Below are positions 1 through 6,562 of a stretch of 9,348 bases of DNA, in pieces; positions within the stretch are counted from its first letter, which is position 1; every line of letters begins with the position of its first letter. The translations under genes were made by a program, and so were the position numbers. Location of the stretch: assembly GCA_022424815.1 (NCBI GenBank), contig JAKMGS010000069.1, forward strand, positions 1-9,348. Direction: 5' to 3'. The notes beneath the pieces are model-generated. The model ran no database searches and was not told the DNA's origin. It saw nothing but the letters and a program-made list of their open reading frames with translations. Source of the stretch: Schleiferiaceae bacterium. GTDB taxonomy: Bacteria; Bacteroidota; Bacteroidia; Flavobacteriales; Schleiferiaceae.

Positions 1-120
1 GTGGTAAAGGTGAGCCTCACCAGTGGTTGGGCAGATAGCCAATTGCTGATCAGCCGCTTTGTAGTGCGTTCTACGCTTGTCTCTTCTTGTGCTAGACTGT
101 CTGCGCTTAGGATGTGCCAT
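1..120 (-). CDS. rpmF: 50S ribosomal protein L32, 3'-truncated by the window edge
   Basis: This is a structural protein of the large ribosomal subunit. Reading from the ATG at 120 to 118 towards base 1 gives 40 residues with no stop: it begins MAHPKR, continues with the basic stretch TRRDKRRTHYKA, and reaches CPTTGEAHLYH at the edge. The conserved N-terminal block of L32 is unmistakable, and the usual length of about 60 residues means roughly the last third lies outside. Cys30 is followed by P-T-T rather than a second cysteine, so the first half of the zinc ribbon is lost. This is the C-minus form, which I recall as usual in Flavobacteriia. The gene starts 11 bases after the DUF177 stop codon. 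The yceD-rpmF pairing is conserved across bacteria and often leads into fabH. No Shine-Dalgarno sequence is seen; the leader is A-rich. Confidence 0.95.
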   Translation of the reverse strand, partial: MAHPKRRQSSTRRDKRRTHYKAADQQLAICPTTGEAHLYH

Positions 121-131
121 TTTTCAATTCG

Positions 132-632
132 TTATTTATTCAACAAGTCTTTTAATTGGTCCCAACGTGGGTCCGTATCCGTTTCAGTTTCTTCGTCTTC
201 GTCTTCCAAGTAATCCTCGATACCGTTGCCGGCATTAGGTCCATATAGCTTTGCTGGAATACTCAACACCACTAGTTCGTACACCATTTGTGCGATCTTG
301 AGCTGGTGCTCACCATGGGGTAAAATCAACAACTCTTCGTTTTCGTCGTTGTAGGCATCACCAAACTTTACCTGAATTTCAAAAGCACTATTTAATGCCT
401 GTTCGAAGGGTTCGTTGGTTACGTCGCAAGGCGCTTGGATGCTGCCTGAAAAATTCAAGCTGAGGTCCAAAACAGTCTCGCTTTTTACCATTTCCATCGT
501 GACTTTTCCACTCAATTGTGAATAATCGTCATACTCGAAAAGTTCAAAGAACGAATCATTCAGATCGTACTCAAAAAGGTGTGTCCCGTTGGACAAGCCT
601 ACAAAGGCGATATCAAAGTCCTTCGTTTTCAC
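132..632 (-). CDS. yceD: DUF177/YceD family protein, probable large-subunit rRNA accumulation factor
   Basis: The DUF177 (YceD) family is linked in E. coli and plants to accumulation of 23S rRNA, and its gene sits beside rpmF, as here. The protein has the family core: FVGLSNGTH near residues 10-18, PCDVTNEPF at 68-76, VKFGDAYNDENEE near 89-101, ILPHGEH at 103-109 and the helix QMVYELVVLSIP. A strongly acidic linker at about 140-154 leads into the terminal DPRWDQLKDLL motif seen in Bacteroidota members. I chose the GTG at 632-630 (166 residues, starting M-KTKDF) because it matches the family's N-terminal spacing. A TTG at 662-660 would add ten residues that do not look like the family, and it would overlap a promoter-like box at 660-667. 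No ATG is available, since a stop lies in frame at 671-669. The cytoplasmic role in ribosome assembly is inferred from the family. Confidence 0.9.
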   Translation of the reverse strand: MKTKDFDIAFVGLSNGTHLFEYDLNDSFFELFEYDDYSQLSGKVTMEMVKSETVLDLSLNFSGSIQAPCDVTNEPFEQALNSAFEIQVKFGDAYNDENEELLILPHGEHQLKIAQMVYELVVLSIPAKLYGPNAGNGIEDYLEDEDEETETDTDPRWDQLKDLLNK

Positions 633-659
633 TACTTCAATTATCTCTGAATGAGCGTG

Positions 660-667
660 CAAAGATA
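660..667 (-). promoter_or_regulatory. Candidate internal -7 promoter element for yceD-rpmF
   Basis: Read on the minus strand the sequence is TATCTTTG, a full match to the Bacteroidota -7 consensus TAnnTTTG. It lies just after the pdxA stop and about 28 bases before the GTG start of yceD, which would leave a leader of roughly 20 bases. No convincing TTTG/TTG element is present at the expected -33 distance, so this is a candidate only. If real, it would let the ribosomal genes be expressed separately from the pepA-pdxA transcript. Confidence 0.35.
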
Positions 668-686
668 TTCAAATTGTTGAAAACTT

Positions 687-2075
687 CTAATTCTTCTCTT
701 TTTGTTTTTTGAGAGGATCAGCGGTTATCTCATCGTATTGAATTTGAGCTTGAACCGTTTCTATCGCGGTGAAGATGGCGTGCTGGAACGAGGCGTGGTC
801 TGCCTTGCCTTGTCCGGCAATGTGCATAGCCGTTCCATGATCAGGAGAAGTACGGACTACGCTGAGCCCCGCGGTACAATTGGTCCCAGTTCCCATAGCT
901 AAACTTTTGAACGGAATTAACACCTGATCATGGTACATGCCCAACACTACATCGAAGCGCTCTTCATGGCCTTGCCCAAAGAAGCCGTCGGCAGGGTAAG
1001 GACCTTTTACAATGGCACCTAATTTTTGACTGTTTGCAATGGCAGGGGCTATAATTTCCGCCTCTTCACTGCCAATGGTTCCCATCTCGCCAGCATGCGG
1101 ATTTAAGCCTAGCACCGCGATGGTCGGCTTAATTTTTCCAAAATCGCGTTTCAAGCTCTGGGTCAATAACGCAATGCTCTTTTCGATCTTTTCCTGGGTC
1201 AATGATGCGGCAACATCTTTAATAGGCACGTGTCCCGTAACGGTAGCCACTCGAACATAATCCGAGGCGAGGACCATCAACACTTCGTTGCCAAAGGCCT
1301 CTGCCAAATAACCGGTATGTCCTCTGAAGCCCTCTTGTTGTTCCGCGATGTTGTGCTTGTTAATGGGTGCTGTTACAATAGCATGGATCTGTCCAGCTTT
1401 AGCTGCTTCAATAGCAGCATCAATACTCTTCAGCGCATATTCACCGCTTACATCTGTGGGAACGCCTAATTCAAGTTCAACATTATCCTCCCAAACAGAA
1501 ACGAGGTTGTTTTTGCCTTCCTTGATTTGGTCAACACCATCCACAACGTTGAAGTTGAAATCACGCTTATCAATAGCGTTGCGATGGTAGGACGCCAGTT
1601 TACTTGAGGCGAAGACAACAGGTGTGCATAGCTCAGCCACTCGTTCGTCTTCCAAGGCTTTAATGATGATCTCCATGCCTATACCGTTGAGATCACCACA
1701 GGTAATCCCCACTACAGGTTTGGTCAACACATCTGCACCTTCCCATTCCACTTCGGGAGTATCGAAGTTCATATCATACAGATCCGCTTGCGCATCAAGG
1801 TTTTCCTTGAGTTCTTCGGCTACAGGCTGTGCTTTGACGACTTTCGCTGGCTTTTTATTTCTGCCGCGTCCATCTCGCCCACGTCCTCCTTGCTTTTGCT
1901 CACGAGGTTCCTGGCCTTCTTTGGCCTCACCTTGCGCTTGCTCTTGTCCCTCGCCTTTTGGCTTGCGATTTCTATTGCGGTTGCGTCCGCCTCGGTTGCG
2001 TCTACGGCGATCTCCTCCCTTATTTTCACCGTTGCCGGCGTTGTTGTTTGGATTGTTGTTTTGTGAGTCGCTCAT
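687..2075 (-). CDS. pdxA: 4-hydroxythreonine-4-phosphate dehydrogenase with a basic low-complexity N-terminal extension
   Basis: PdxA oxidises 4-phosphohydroxy-L-threonine with NAD in the DXP-dependent pathway to pyridoxal phosphate; PdxJ uses the product. The catalytic domain runs from about residue 119 to the end, opening with VVGITCGDLNGIG. The three metal-binding histidines are visible at 282 (TGHVPI), 327 (LNPHAGE) and 382 (MYHDQ). Their spacing of 45 and 55 residues is the same as H166/H211/H266 of E. coli PdxA. RTSPDHGTA at 408-416 is also conserved. The usual YHDQG glycine is Val385 here. Residues 1 to about 118 are not part of the family: first N/G-rich, then R/N/G-rich (RRRRNRGGRNRNRNRKPK, 23-40), then E/Q-rich and again R/G-rich, then an acidic linker. 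The total of 462 residues compares with about 330-350 normally. The ATG overlaps the aminopeptidase stop (TAATG), which supports this start. Met102 is the alternative start that would remove most of the tail. Confidence 0.93.
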   Translation of the reverse strand: MSDSQNNNPNNNAGNGENKGGDRRRRNRGGRNRNRNRKPKGEGQEQAQGEAKEGQEPREQKQGGRGRDGRGRNKKPAKVVKAQPVAEELKENLDAQADLYDMNFDTPEVEWEGADVLTKPVVGITCGDLNGIGMEIIIKALEDERVAELCTPVVFASSKLASYHRNAIDKRDFNFNVVDGVDQIKEGKNNLVSVWEDNVELELGVPTDVSGEYALKSIDAAIEAAKAGQIHAIVTAPINKHNIAEQQEGFRGHTGYLAEAFGNEVLMVLASDYVRVATVTGHVPIKDVAASLTQEKIEKSIALLTQSLKRDFGKIKPTIAVLGLNPHAGEMGTIGSEEAEIIAPAIANSQKLGAIVKGPYPADGFFGQGHEERFDVVLGMYHDQVLIPFKSLAMGTGTNCTAGLSVVRTSPDHGTAMHIAGQGKADHASFQHAIFTAIETVQAQIQYDEITADPLKKQKEKN

Positions 2076-3481
2076 TAGACAGATTTTTTGCTGAGGAAGT
2101 CAAATAATAATCGGACACCTACACCTGTACCGCCTTCCACGCGATAGCCGATGCGTTTCTTCAAGAAAGCAGGTCCGGCGATGTCCAAGTGAATGTACGG
2201 ATAATCAGTGAAGTGCTCTAAGAACTTCCCTGCGGTAATGGCACCTGCCTCTGCACCGCCGATGTTTTTCATATCGGCAATAGGGCTCTTCAACAGATCC
2301 TTGTATTCGTCCCAGAACGGGAATTCAACAACGCGTTCGTGGGTAGCCAAACCGCTCGCTTGCAAGGTGCTCATGGCTTCTGCCCCTGCATTGCCCATTC
2401 CGACGATGGCGTAGTGGCCAATAGCGCGGGCTGCTGCACCAGTTAAGGTGGCAAGGTCAATGACCAATTCTGGGTTGTATCGCTTCGCGTACACCAAAGC
2501 ATCGCTTAAAATCAAGCGTCCTTCGGCATCGGTATTCATCACCTCAACGGTCGTGCCGTCAGAAATGGTAATAACATCACCAGGAGTTACTGCATTTCCA
2601 CCGGGGCGGTTATCTGTCGCTGGAATGAGGCCAATGACGTGAAGCGGTAAATTTGCCTCCGCCACAGCGCTCATGGTACCTAATACCGCTGCAGCTCCGC
2701 CCATATCCGACTTCATATCGTCCATGTAGTTCGTCGGCTTCAAGCTCAAACCACCGGTATCATAGACCACTCCTTTTCCAACCAATACGATCGGTTTTTC
2801 ATTGGTGGCTCCGGCCGGCCTGTGCTCCATAATGATGAATACAGGCGGCTCAGTCGAACCATAGTTCACGGCAAGTAGACCGCCCATTTTCAAGCTTTCA
2901 ATCTGCTTCTTCTCTAACACCTCTACTGAAAAACCATGACGCTTTCCTGCGGCTTTGGCTTCATTCGCCAAATCTGTAGCCGTAAGGTCGATGACTGGAG
3001 TGTTGACCAAATCGCGCGCAAAAACAGTTCCCATTACGGCCACGGCTTGTGCTTGTACGGCAGCTTCATGACCTGCTTCAACAAAGAGTTGAACCAAGGA
3101 GTTGCGACGCTTGTGTTGGTCGGAGAAGTAACGCAAGAATTGGTAATTCCCTAGAGCGGCACCCTCTGCTACCGTAGGTACGTGATGTCCCAATATGGCG
3201 ACGCGATCGGCGAACAAGGCATTGGCCTTTAAACATAATGCATTACCTGCCTGGCGCATTTTCTCGGCACGCGCATCCGCATCCAAAGAAGATTTTACCT
3301 TATATACCCAAGTCGTATTCGCCCCGCTTTGCAGTTCTAGCCACTGCTCGTCAAACTTATCGGCCAATGCTTCAACACGTGCTTGCTGCTCGGGCGCAAG
3401 GTGTGTGGCCAATTCTTCTAAGTTTTCGTAAACAATCGCGAGGGGTCCAGTGTAATCAGGGGTGTATGTAGAGACTTTCAT
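2075..3481 (-). CDS. pepA: M17 family leucyl aminopeptidase
   Basis: This is a cytosolic metallo-aminopeptidase that removes N-terminal residues from peptides, with two metal ions per active site and usually a hexameric assembly. The 468 residues hold the complete M17 site: Lys236 and Asp241 in VGKGVVYDTGG, Lys248, Asp259, then Asp318, Glu320 and Arg322 in NTDAEGRL. The spacing between these residues is identical to K270, D275, K282, D293, D352, E354 and R356 of E. coli PepA. The N-terminal 150 residues are divergent, as is normal. The family's DSGG is DTGG here, a variant I recall from Bacteroidota. It is the first gene of the minus-strand group and shares one base with pdxA. Its ATG lies about 19 bases from a TACATTTG promoter box. 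Some M17 proteins of E. coli type also bind DNA; nothing here shows that. Symbol pepA is by family, not by proven specificity. Confidence 0.93.
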   Translation of the reverse strand: MKVSTYTPDYTGPLAIVYENLEELATHLAPEQQARVEALADKFDEQWLELQSGANTTWVYKVKSSLDADARAEKMRQAGNALCLKANALFADRVAILGHHVPTVAEGAALGNYQFLRYFSDQHKRRNSLVQLFVEAGHEAAVQAQAVAVMGTVFARDLVNTPVIDLTATDLANEAKAAGKRHGFSVEVLEKKQIESLKMGGLLAVNYGSTEPPVFIIMEHRPAGATNEKPIVLVGKGVVYDTGGLSLKPTNYMDDMKSDMGGAAAVLGTMSAVAEANLPLHVIGLIPATDNRPGGNAVTPGDVITISDGTTVEVMNTDAEGRLILSDALVYAKRYNPELVIDLATLTGAAARAIGHYAIVGMGNAGAEAMSTLQASGLATHERVVEFPFWDEYKDLLKSPIADMKNIGGAEAGAITAGKFLEHFTDYPYIHLDIAGPAFLKKRIGYRVEGGTGVGVRLLFDFLSKKSV

Positions 3482-3499
3482 GTTCTAAATATTTAGCTT

Positions 3500-3527
3500 C
3501 AAATGTACTATTTTAACCAACCACAAA
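3500..3527 (-). promoter_or_regulatory. Predicted Bacteroidota promoter for the pepA-pdxA group
   Basis: On the minus strand a TTTG (3527-3524) is followed after 16 bases by TACATTTG (3507-3500), which fully matches the -7 consensus TAnnTTTG. The -33 to -7 spacing is at the short end of what is reported for this phylum. The site is in the 55-base gap between two divergent genes. Transcription would start near 3494, about a dozen bases before the pepA ATG, so the leader would be very short. I found no equally good box pointing towards ribE. Confidence 0.5.
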
Positions 3528-3536
3528 ACAGTCCCC

Positions 3537-4133
3537 ATGTTTACCGGAATTATTGAAAACGTTGCACGGGTTGCCAAACTGGAAAAAAGCGAAGGCAACC
3601 TGGAATTATATATGGAATCTCCGCTCGCAGCAGAGATGAAAATCGATCAAAGCGTAGCCCACAATGGGGTGTGTCTGACCGTCGTGGAAATCTTTGGCGA
3701 CCGCACCTACCGTGTGACGGCCATCGAGGAGACCCTCAACAAAACCAACCTCAATGATTTGGTGGAAGGCAGCCCTGTGAATTTGGAGCGTTGCATGACC
3801 ATGGGCGATCGTTTCGACGGACATATTGTGCAAGGTCATGTGGACCAAGTAGCTACTTGTACCGCGGTCGAAGCACACGACGGATCTTGGACATTCACCT
3901 TCTCGTACGATACCTCCTTAGGAAATGTAACTGTTGAAAAAGGGTCCATCACCGTGAACGGCACTTCCCTAACCGTTGTGGACTCCAAAGAGGGCAGCTT
4001 TAGTGTGGCCATCATTCCTTATACTTATGAGCATACCGTTTTTCATAATATCAAGGTGGGGGACCGAGTAAACCTCGAGTTCGACGTTATCGGCAAATAT
4101 GTGGCACGTATGATCAAAGGATATCTAGGTTGA
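3537..4133 (+). CDS. ribE: Riboflavin synthase alpha subunit
   Basis: The enzyme converts two molecules of 6,7-dimethyl-8-ribityllumazine into riboflavin and 5-amino-6-ribitylaminouracil, the last step of riboflavin synthesis. It starts with the invariant MFTGIIE and contains the two tandem lumazine-binding barrels. Barrel one is about residues 1-95, with NGVCLTVV at 43-50; barrel two is about 96-190, with GHIVQGHVD at 95-103 and NGTSLTVV at 141-148. The internal duplication shows as matching N-G-x-x-L-T-V-V blocks. The length of 198 residues is normal. It diverges from pepA, and its TGA stop overlaps the TTG start of the response regulator gene, so the three plus-strand genes probably form an operon. 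No FMN riboswitch fits in the 55-base leader. The gene is called ribE in many Bacteroidota and ribC in some other annotations. Confidence 0.95.
   Translation: MFTGIIENVARVAKLEKSEGNLELYMESPLAAEMKIDQSVAHNGVCLTVVEIFGDRTYRVTAIEETLNKTNLNDLVEGSPVNLERCMTMGDRFDGHIVQGHVDQVATCTAVEAHDGSWTFTFSYDTSLGNVTVEKGSITVNGTSLTVVDSKEGSFSVAIIPYTYEHTVFHNIKVGDRVNLEFDVIGKYVARMIKGYLG
4116..4121 (+). promoter_or_regulatory. Possible ribosome binding site for the TTG start of the response regulator
   Basis: AAAGGA lies inside the last ribE codons, eight bases before the TTG at 4130. Most starts in this window have no Shine-Dalgarno-like sequence, so this one may help a weak TTG codon at an overlapping junction. It could also be chance in an A-rich stretch. 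Confidence 0.3.
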
Positions 4134-4825
4134 AAACCGTCCGACACATAGGAATTCTTGACGATGAAAAACTGGCTGTCGACGGCATGGTTTTCCAGCT
4201 GTCTAAGCTATTGCCACAAGCCAAGGTAGAAGGGTTTACCCAACACAAGCCCTTTATTCAGTGGTGTGAAGAGCACCGTCCGGAAATGGTGTTTTTAGAT
4301 ATGGAGATGCCCGGTGCCAACGGATTAGAAGTTGCCCAAAGCATTAAAATGCTGGCGGGAAATATTGTCTTTGTTACCGCCCACACCGAATACAGTTTAG
4401 AGGCTTTTGATACTGCGGTAGACTATGTGCTTAAACCTGTTTCTCCTAAGCGATTGGTCCAAAGTCTCAAGAAAATCGCCGATCTAAAACCTGTGGGTAC
4501 CTTCGATGATCTTCGTATTAAAATTCCGATCAAGGGTTCTTTTCACTCCCTATCAGAGTCGAAAATCAACATACTTCAAGGCCAACGCAATTATACGGAG
4601 GTGGTCCTTAATAACGGGGAGCGTCACCTAGTAGCGCGAACATTAAAGAGTTTCGAAGAGGGCTTGAGCCAGAGGTTTGCTCGAATCCATAAAAGTGTCA
4701 TCGTGCGTCGCGATGCGGTAGAGCACATTGATTGGGGTGCTAAAATCCTAGTATATGTTCAGGATGGACAGGTGCTAGAGGCATCAAAATCTAGAATGAA
4801 CGAATCAGATTGGGCCGATGTGTAA
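4130..4825 (+). CDS. LytTR family response regulator transcription factor
   Basis: This is a two-component response regulator. A receiver domain spans residues 1 to about 118, with the acidic pair Asp11-Asp12, the phospho-acceptor Asp57 in FLDMEMPG, Thr83 in VTAH and Lys102 in LKP: all the residues needed for phosphorylation. A LytTR DNA-binding domain follows at about 131-231, recognisable by RNYTEVVLNNGERH and RFARIHKSVIVRRDAVEHI. Length 231 is typical. The start is a TTG that overlaps the ribE stop (TTGA); the receiver fold needs these first residues (VRHIGILDDE), and no ATG fits. The stop overlaps the kinase start by eight bases. It is therefore almost certainly the partner of the downstream kinase. 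LytTR proteins bind direct repeats in promoters; the targets are not visible here. Its coupling to ribE is unusual and may only reflect co-expression. Confidence 0.93.
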   Translation: MKTVRHIGILDDEKLAVDGMVFQLSKLLPQAKVEGFTQHKPFIQWCEEHRPEMVFLDMEMPGANGLEVAQSIKMLAGNIVFVTAHTEYSLEAFDTAVDYVLKPVSPKRLVQSLKKIADLKPVGTFDDLRIKIPIKGSFHSLSESKINILQGQRNYTEVVLNNGERHLVARTLKSFEEGLSQRFARIHKSVIVRRDAVEHIDWGAKILVYVQDGQVLEASKSRMNESDWADV

Positions 4826-6476
4826 ACATTGGTGGTTCATACTGGCGGCATGGATTGTAGCGGGCTGTAGCCCGCAGGTTTCGAGAGATCTACCCGAACG
4901 GGTTGTAGAAGTAACTGCCAAGGAGCGCTTAAGTGAGGACTACTTTGCGGGCATTGAGGATTTAGTAGATAGTAAAAACGAGCTTGAAGAAGCTTGGGGT
5001 TTGTATATGCGGGCTCGTGACCTCGTGGTCAAAGGAGCGAGTGTAGAATCGTTACCTATGATCGAGCGAAGCGAGATCCTATTTCGTTCCAACAACCACC
5101 CTCTTGGGCTATCTAGAGTACTTCTACTGAAAGCACATTCGTACTGGGCCCTAGGTGCAGGTGAAGAAATTTTATCTGTATCACAAGAAACGATGGCCTT
5201 ACGACAAGGCGATACCTTGGCTTGGGCAACCGCGGCAGGTAATTATTCTACCTATTTGATCGATTTCGGGTATTACGCTGAAGCCCTAGAATATTCGGAT
5301 ACAGTGCTTTCTATTTTTAAATCTCGCGCCGGAAAAATCAACCCCAGTGAGGCATATGCAGTTCGTGCCGAAGCCCTCTACGAATTGAAGAAAAACCCTG
5401 AAGAGGTTGATTCACTTATTGCAGGCGCTTTGGCCTTGGTAGATAGCGCAGGGGTTCCGGATATCGATAAGCAAAACATCTACTTCCGAGCGTTGGGATT
5501 GGAGGTGATGACTCAGCTGGAATTGGCCAAATGTATTGAGTTCGCCCATATCCGAAATTTTTGGGATTTAGAAGCACAGGCACGTCGTCAATTCACTGAA
5601 TACGAACTCTTAGGGCAATCACGAGACGAGGCAAAAGAGGCAGAAATTGTAGCCAACAGATTGGCACTTGAAAGAGTTGATCAGGGGCAAAGTCGATTTT
5701 TAGCTTTTGAATTGGAGCGCGGTAAAAGAGAGCGGCTCCGTTTTGAGGAAACTTCAAGGTTACGACAGCAGACCTTGGTAATTTTCTTGAGCATGGCCTT
5801 AATCCTGGCTATTGGAATTTGGGTGTCGTACCGTTCGCTATTGCGCTCAAAGGAAGCGCGATTGAGTGTACAAGAGGCAGAATTGGAACTAGAATCGTAC
5901 AAGAATAGGATTCGCCCACATTTTTTGTTTAACCAATTAAACAATGTCAACGGCATCCTGAACCAGGAGCGTATGGAAGATGCCCAGGAGTATTTGGCAG
6001 AATTGGGCCAATACCTTCGTTCATTACTACAGGATCAAAACGGTCATTTCGTTAATGTAGGCGCGGAGTTACATCATCTAGCGAAGTATGCCGCGCTTCA
6101 GCAACAGAGCTCCTATGCCCATGTCGATTTTAAAATTGATGCCTCTGTAGAATCTAAGAAGGCGCTCATCCCATCAGGTATATTGCAGCCGTTGGTGGAA
6201 AATAGTTTTAAATATGCAGGGAGTGCAAGCGAAGTTGAAGCTTGGGTTCATATTACTGTGGTTCAAGAAGAGAAATCACTTCAGTTAGAAGTCTCAGATT
6301 CAGGTTATGGAGAATCATCGCCAAAAGGGGGTACAGGCCATGGCCTAGCATTAGTAAAACAGCGTATAGATTACCATCGAAAGAGGGCGAAAAAAGGGGA
6401 GCTGTGGACCTTGCAGACTTCCTTTACTAAAGCAAAAGGCACCGTGATAATCACAGTGCCTTTATTGACCGATTAG
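4818..6476 (+). CDS. LytS/YehU-type sensor histidine kinase with lipoprotein signal and helical (TPR-like) sensor
   Basis: This membrane sensor kinase should phosphorylate the LytTR regulator encoded just upstream. Residues 1-17 form a short signal peptide ending in the lipobox VAGC (Cys17), so the mature N-terminus may be lipid-modified. Residues of about 50-260 are mostly helical, with one recognisable TPR-like unit near 142-170 (NYSTYLIDFGYYAEALEYSD). A charged helix, probably coiled coil, at about 252-318 leads into one membrane span at about 319-338 (LVIFLSMALILAIGIWVSYR). A second helical stalk follows, then the His_kinase core: His368 in RPHFLFNQLNN, the N-box at 457-467 (QPLVENSFKYA), DSGYG at 494-498 and GTGHGLALV at 505-513. 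The expected topology is sensor outside the cytoplasm and kinase inside. The ligand is unknown. The ATG overlaps the regulator gene by eight bases. The last codons contain a terminator-like hairpin. Confidence 0.92.
   Translation: MCKHWWFILAAWIVAGCSPQVSRDLPERVVEVTAKERLSEDYFAGIEDLVDSKNELEEAWGLYMRARDLVVKGASVESLPMIERSEILFRSNNHPLGLSRVLLLKAHSYWALGAGEEILSVSQETMALRQGDTLAWATAAGNYSTYLIDFGYYAEALEYSDTVLSIFKSRAGKINPSEAYAVRAEALYELKKNPEEVDSLIAGALALVDSAGVPDIDKQNIYFRALGLEVMTQLELAKCIEFAHIRNFWDLEAQARRQFTEYELLGQSRDEAKEAEIVANRLALERVDQGQSRFLAFELERGKRERLRFEETSRLRQQTLVIFLSMALILAIGIWVSYRSLLRSKEARLSVQEAELELESYKNRIRPHFLFNQLNNVNGILNQERMEDAQEYLAELGQYLRSLLQDQNGHFVNVGAELHHLAKYAALQQQSSYAHVDFKIDASVESKKALIPSGILQPLVENSFKYAGSASEVEAWVHITVVQEEKSLQLEVSDSGYGESSPKGGTGHGLALVKQRIDYHRKRAKKGELWTLQTSFTKAKGTVIITVPLLTD
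6435..6463. terminator. Bidirectional terminator-like hairpin inside the end of the kinase gene
   Basis: AAAGGCAC (6435-6442) pairs with GTGCCTTT (6456-6463). After one C/A mismatch, GTGA (6444-6447) pairs with TCAC (6451-6454) around a TAA loop, giving 12 base pairs. On the plus strand the downstream arm ends in T's and runs into TTTATT; on the minus strand it is followed by TTTTGCTTT. It lies between convergent genes and could end both transcripts. On the plus strand it is located in codons 540-549 of the kinase, before its stop at 6474. The T-tracts are short, so termination strength is uncertain. Confidence 0.55.
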
Positions 6477-6562
6477 GTAGCTTAAGTTTTTTGTTACTCT
6501 CAATGTATCAAACGATACTAATGTGCATGTGCTCGTTTTATCGTACGATTCATTAGTTTATC
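6477..6562. other. Convergent intergenic gap with small dyads
   Basis: This 86-base AT-rich gap separates the kinase from the dehydratase gene. It contains a T6 run (6487-6492), a small hairpin GTATC-AAAC-GATAC (6505-6518), and a pair of 7-base inverted arms ACTAATG (6517-6523) and CATTAGT (6551-6557). The palindrome TCGTACGA lies between the arms. These could add to termination or be chance in AT-rich DNA. I see no open reading frame, promoter box or RNA gene in it. Confidence 0.35.

Noticed and set aside
1624..2094. A long plus-strand open frame opposite the start of pdxA, rich in R, P, S and L
   Set aside because: It is the antisense of the arginine/glycine-codon-rich pdxA tail, which removes stops on both strands. 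It has no recognisable domain and overlaps two real genes.
3482..3536. Possible FMN riboswitch upstream of ribE
   Set aside because: The gap is only 55 bases and lacks the conserved RFN element segments; an FMN riboswitch needs well over 100 bases.
6505..6557. Inverted repeats in the convergent gap as an insertion or attachment site
   Set aside because: The arms are only 5-7 bases, there is no flanking direct repeat and no integrase or transposase nearby. Chance in AT-rich DNA is enough.
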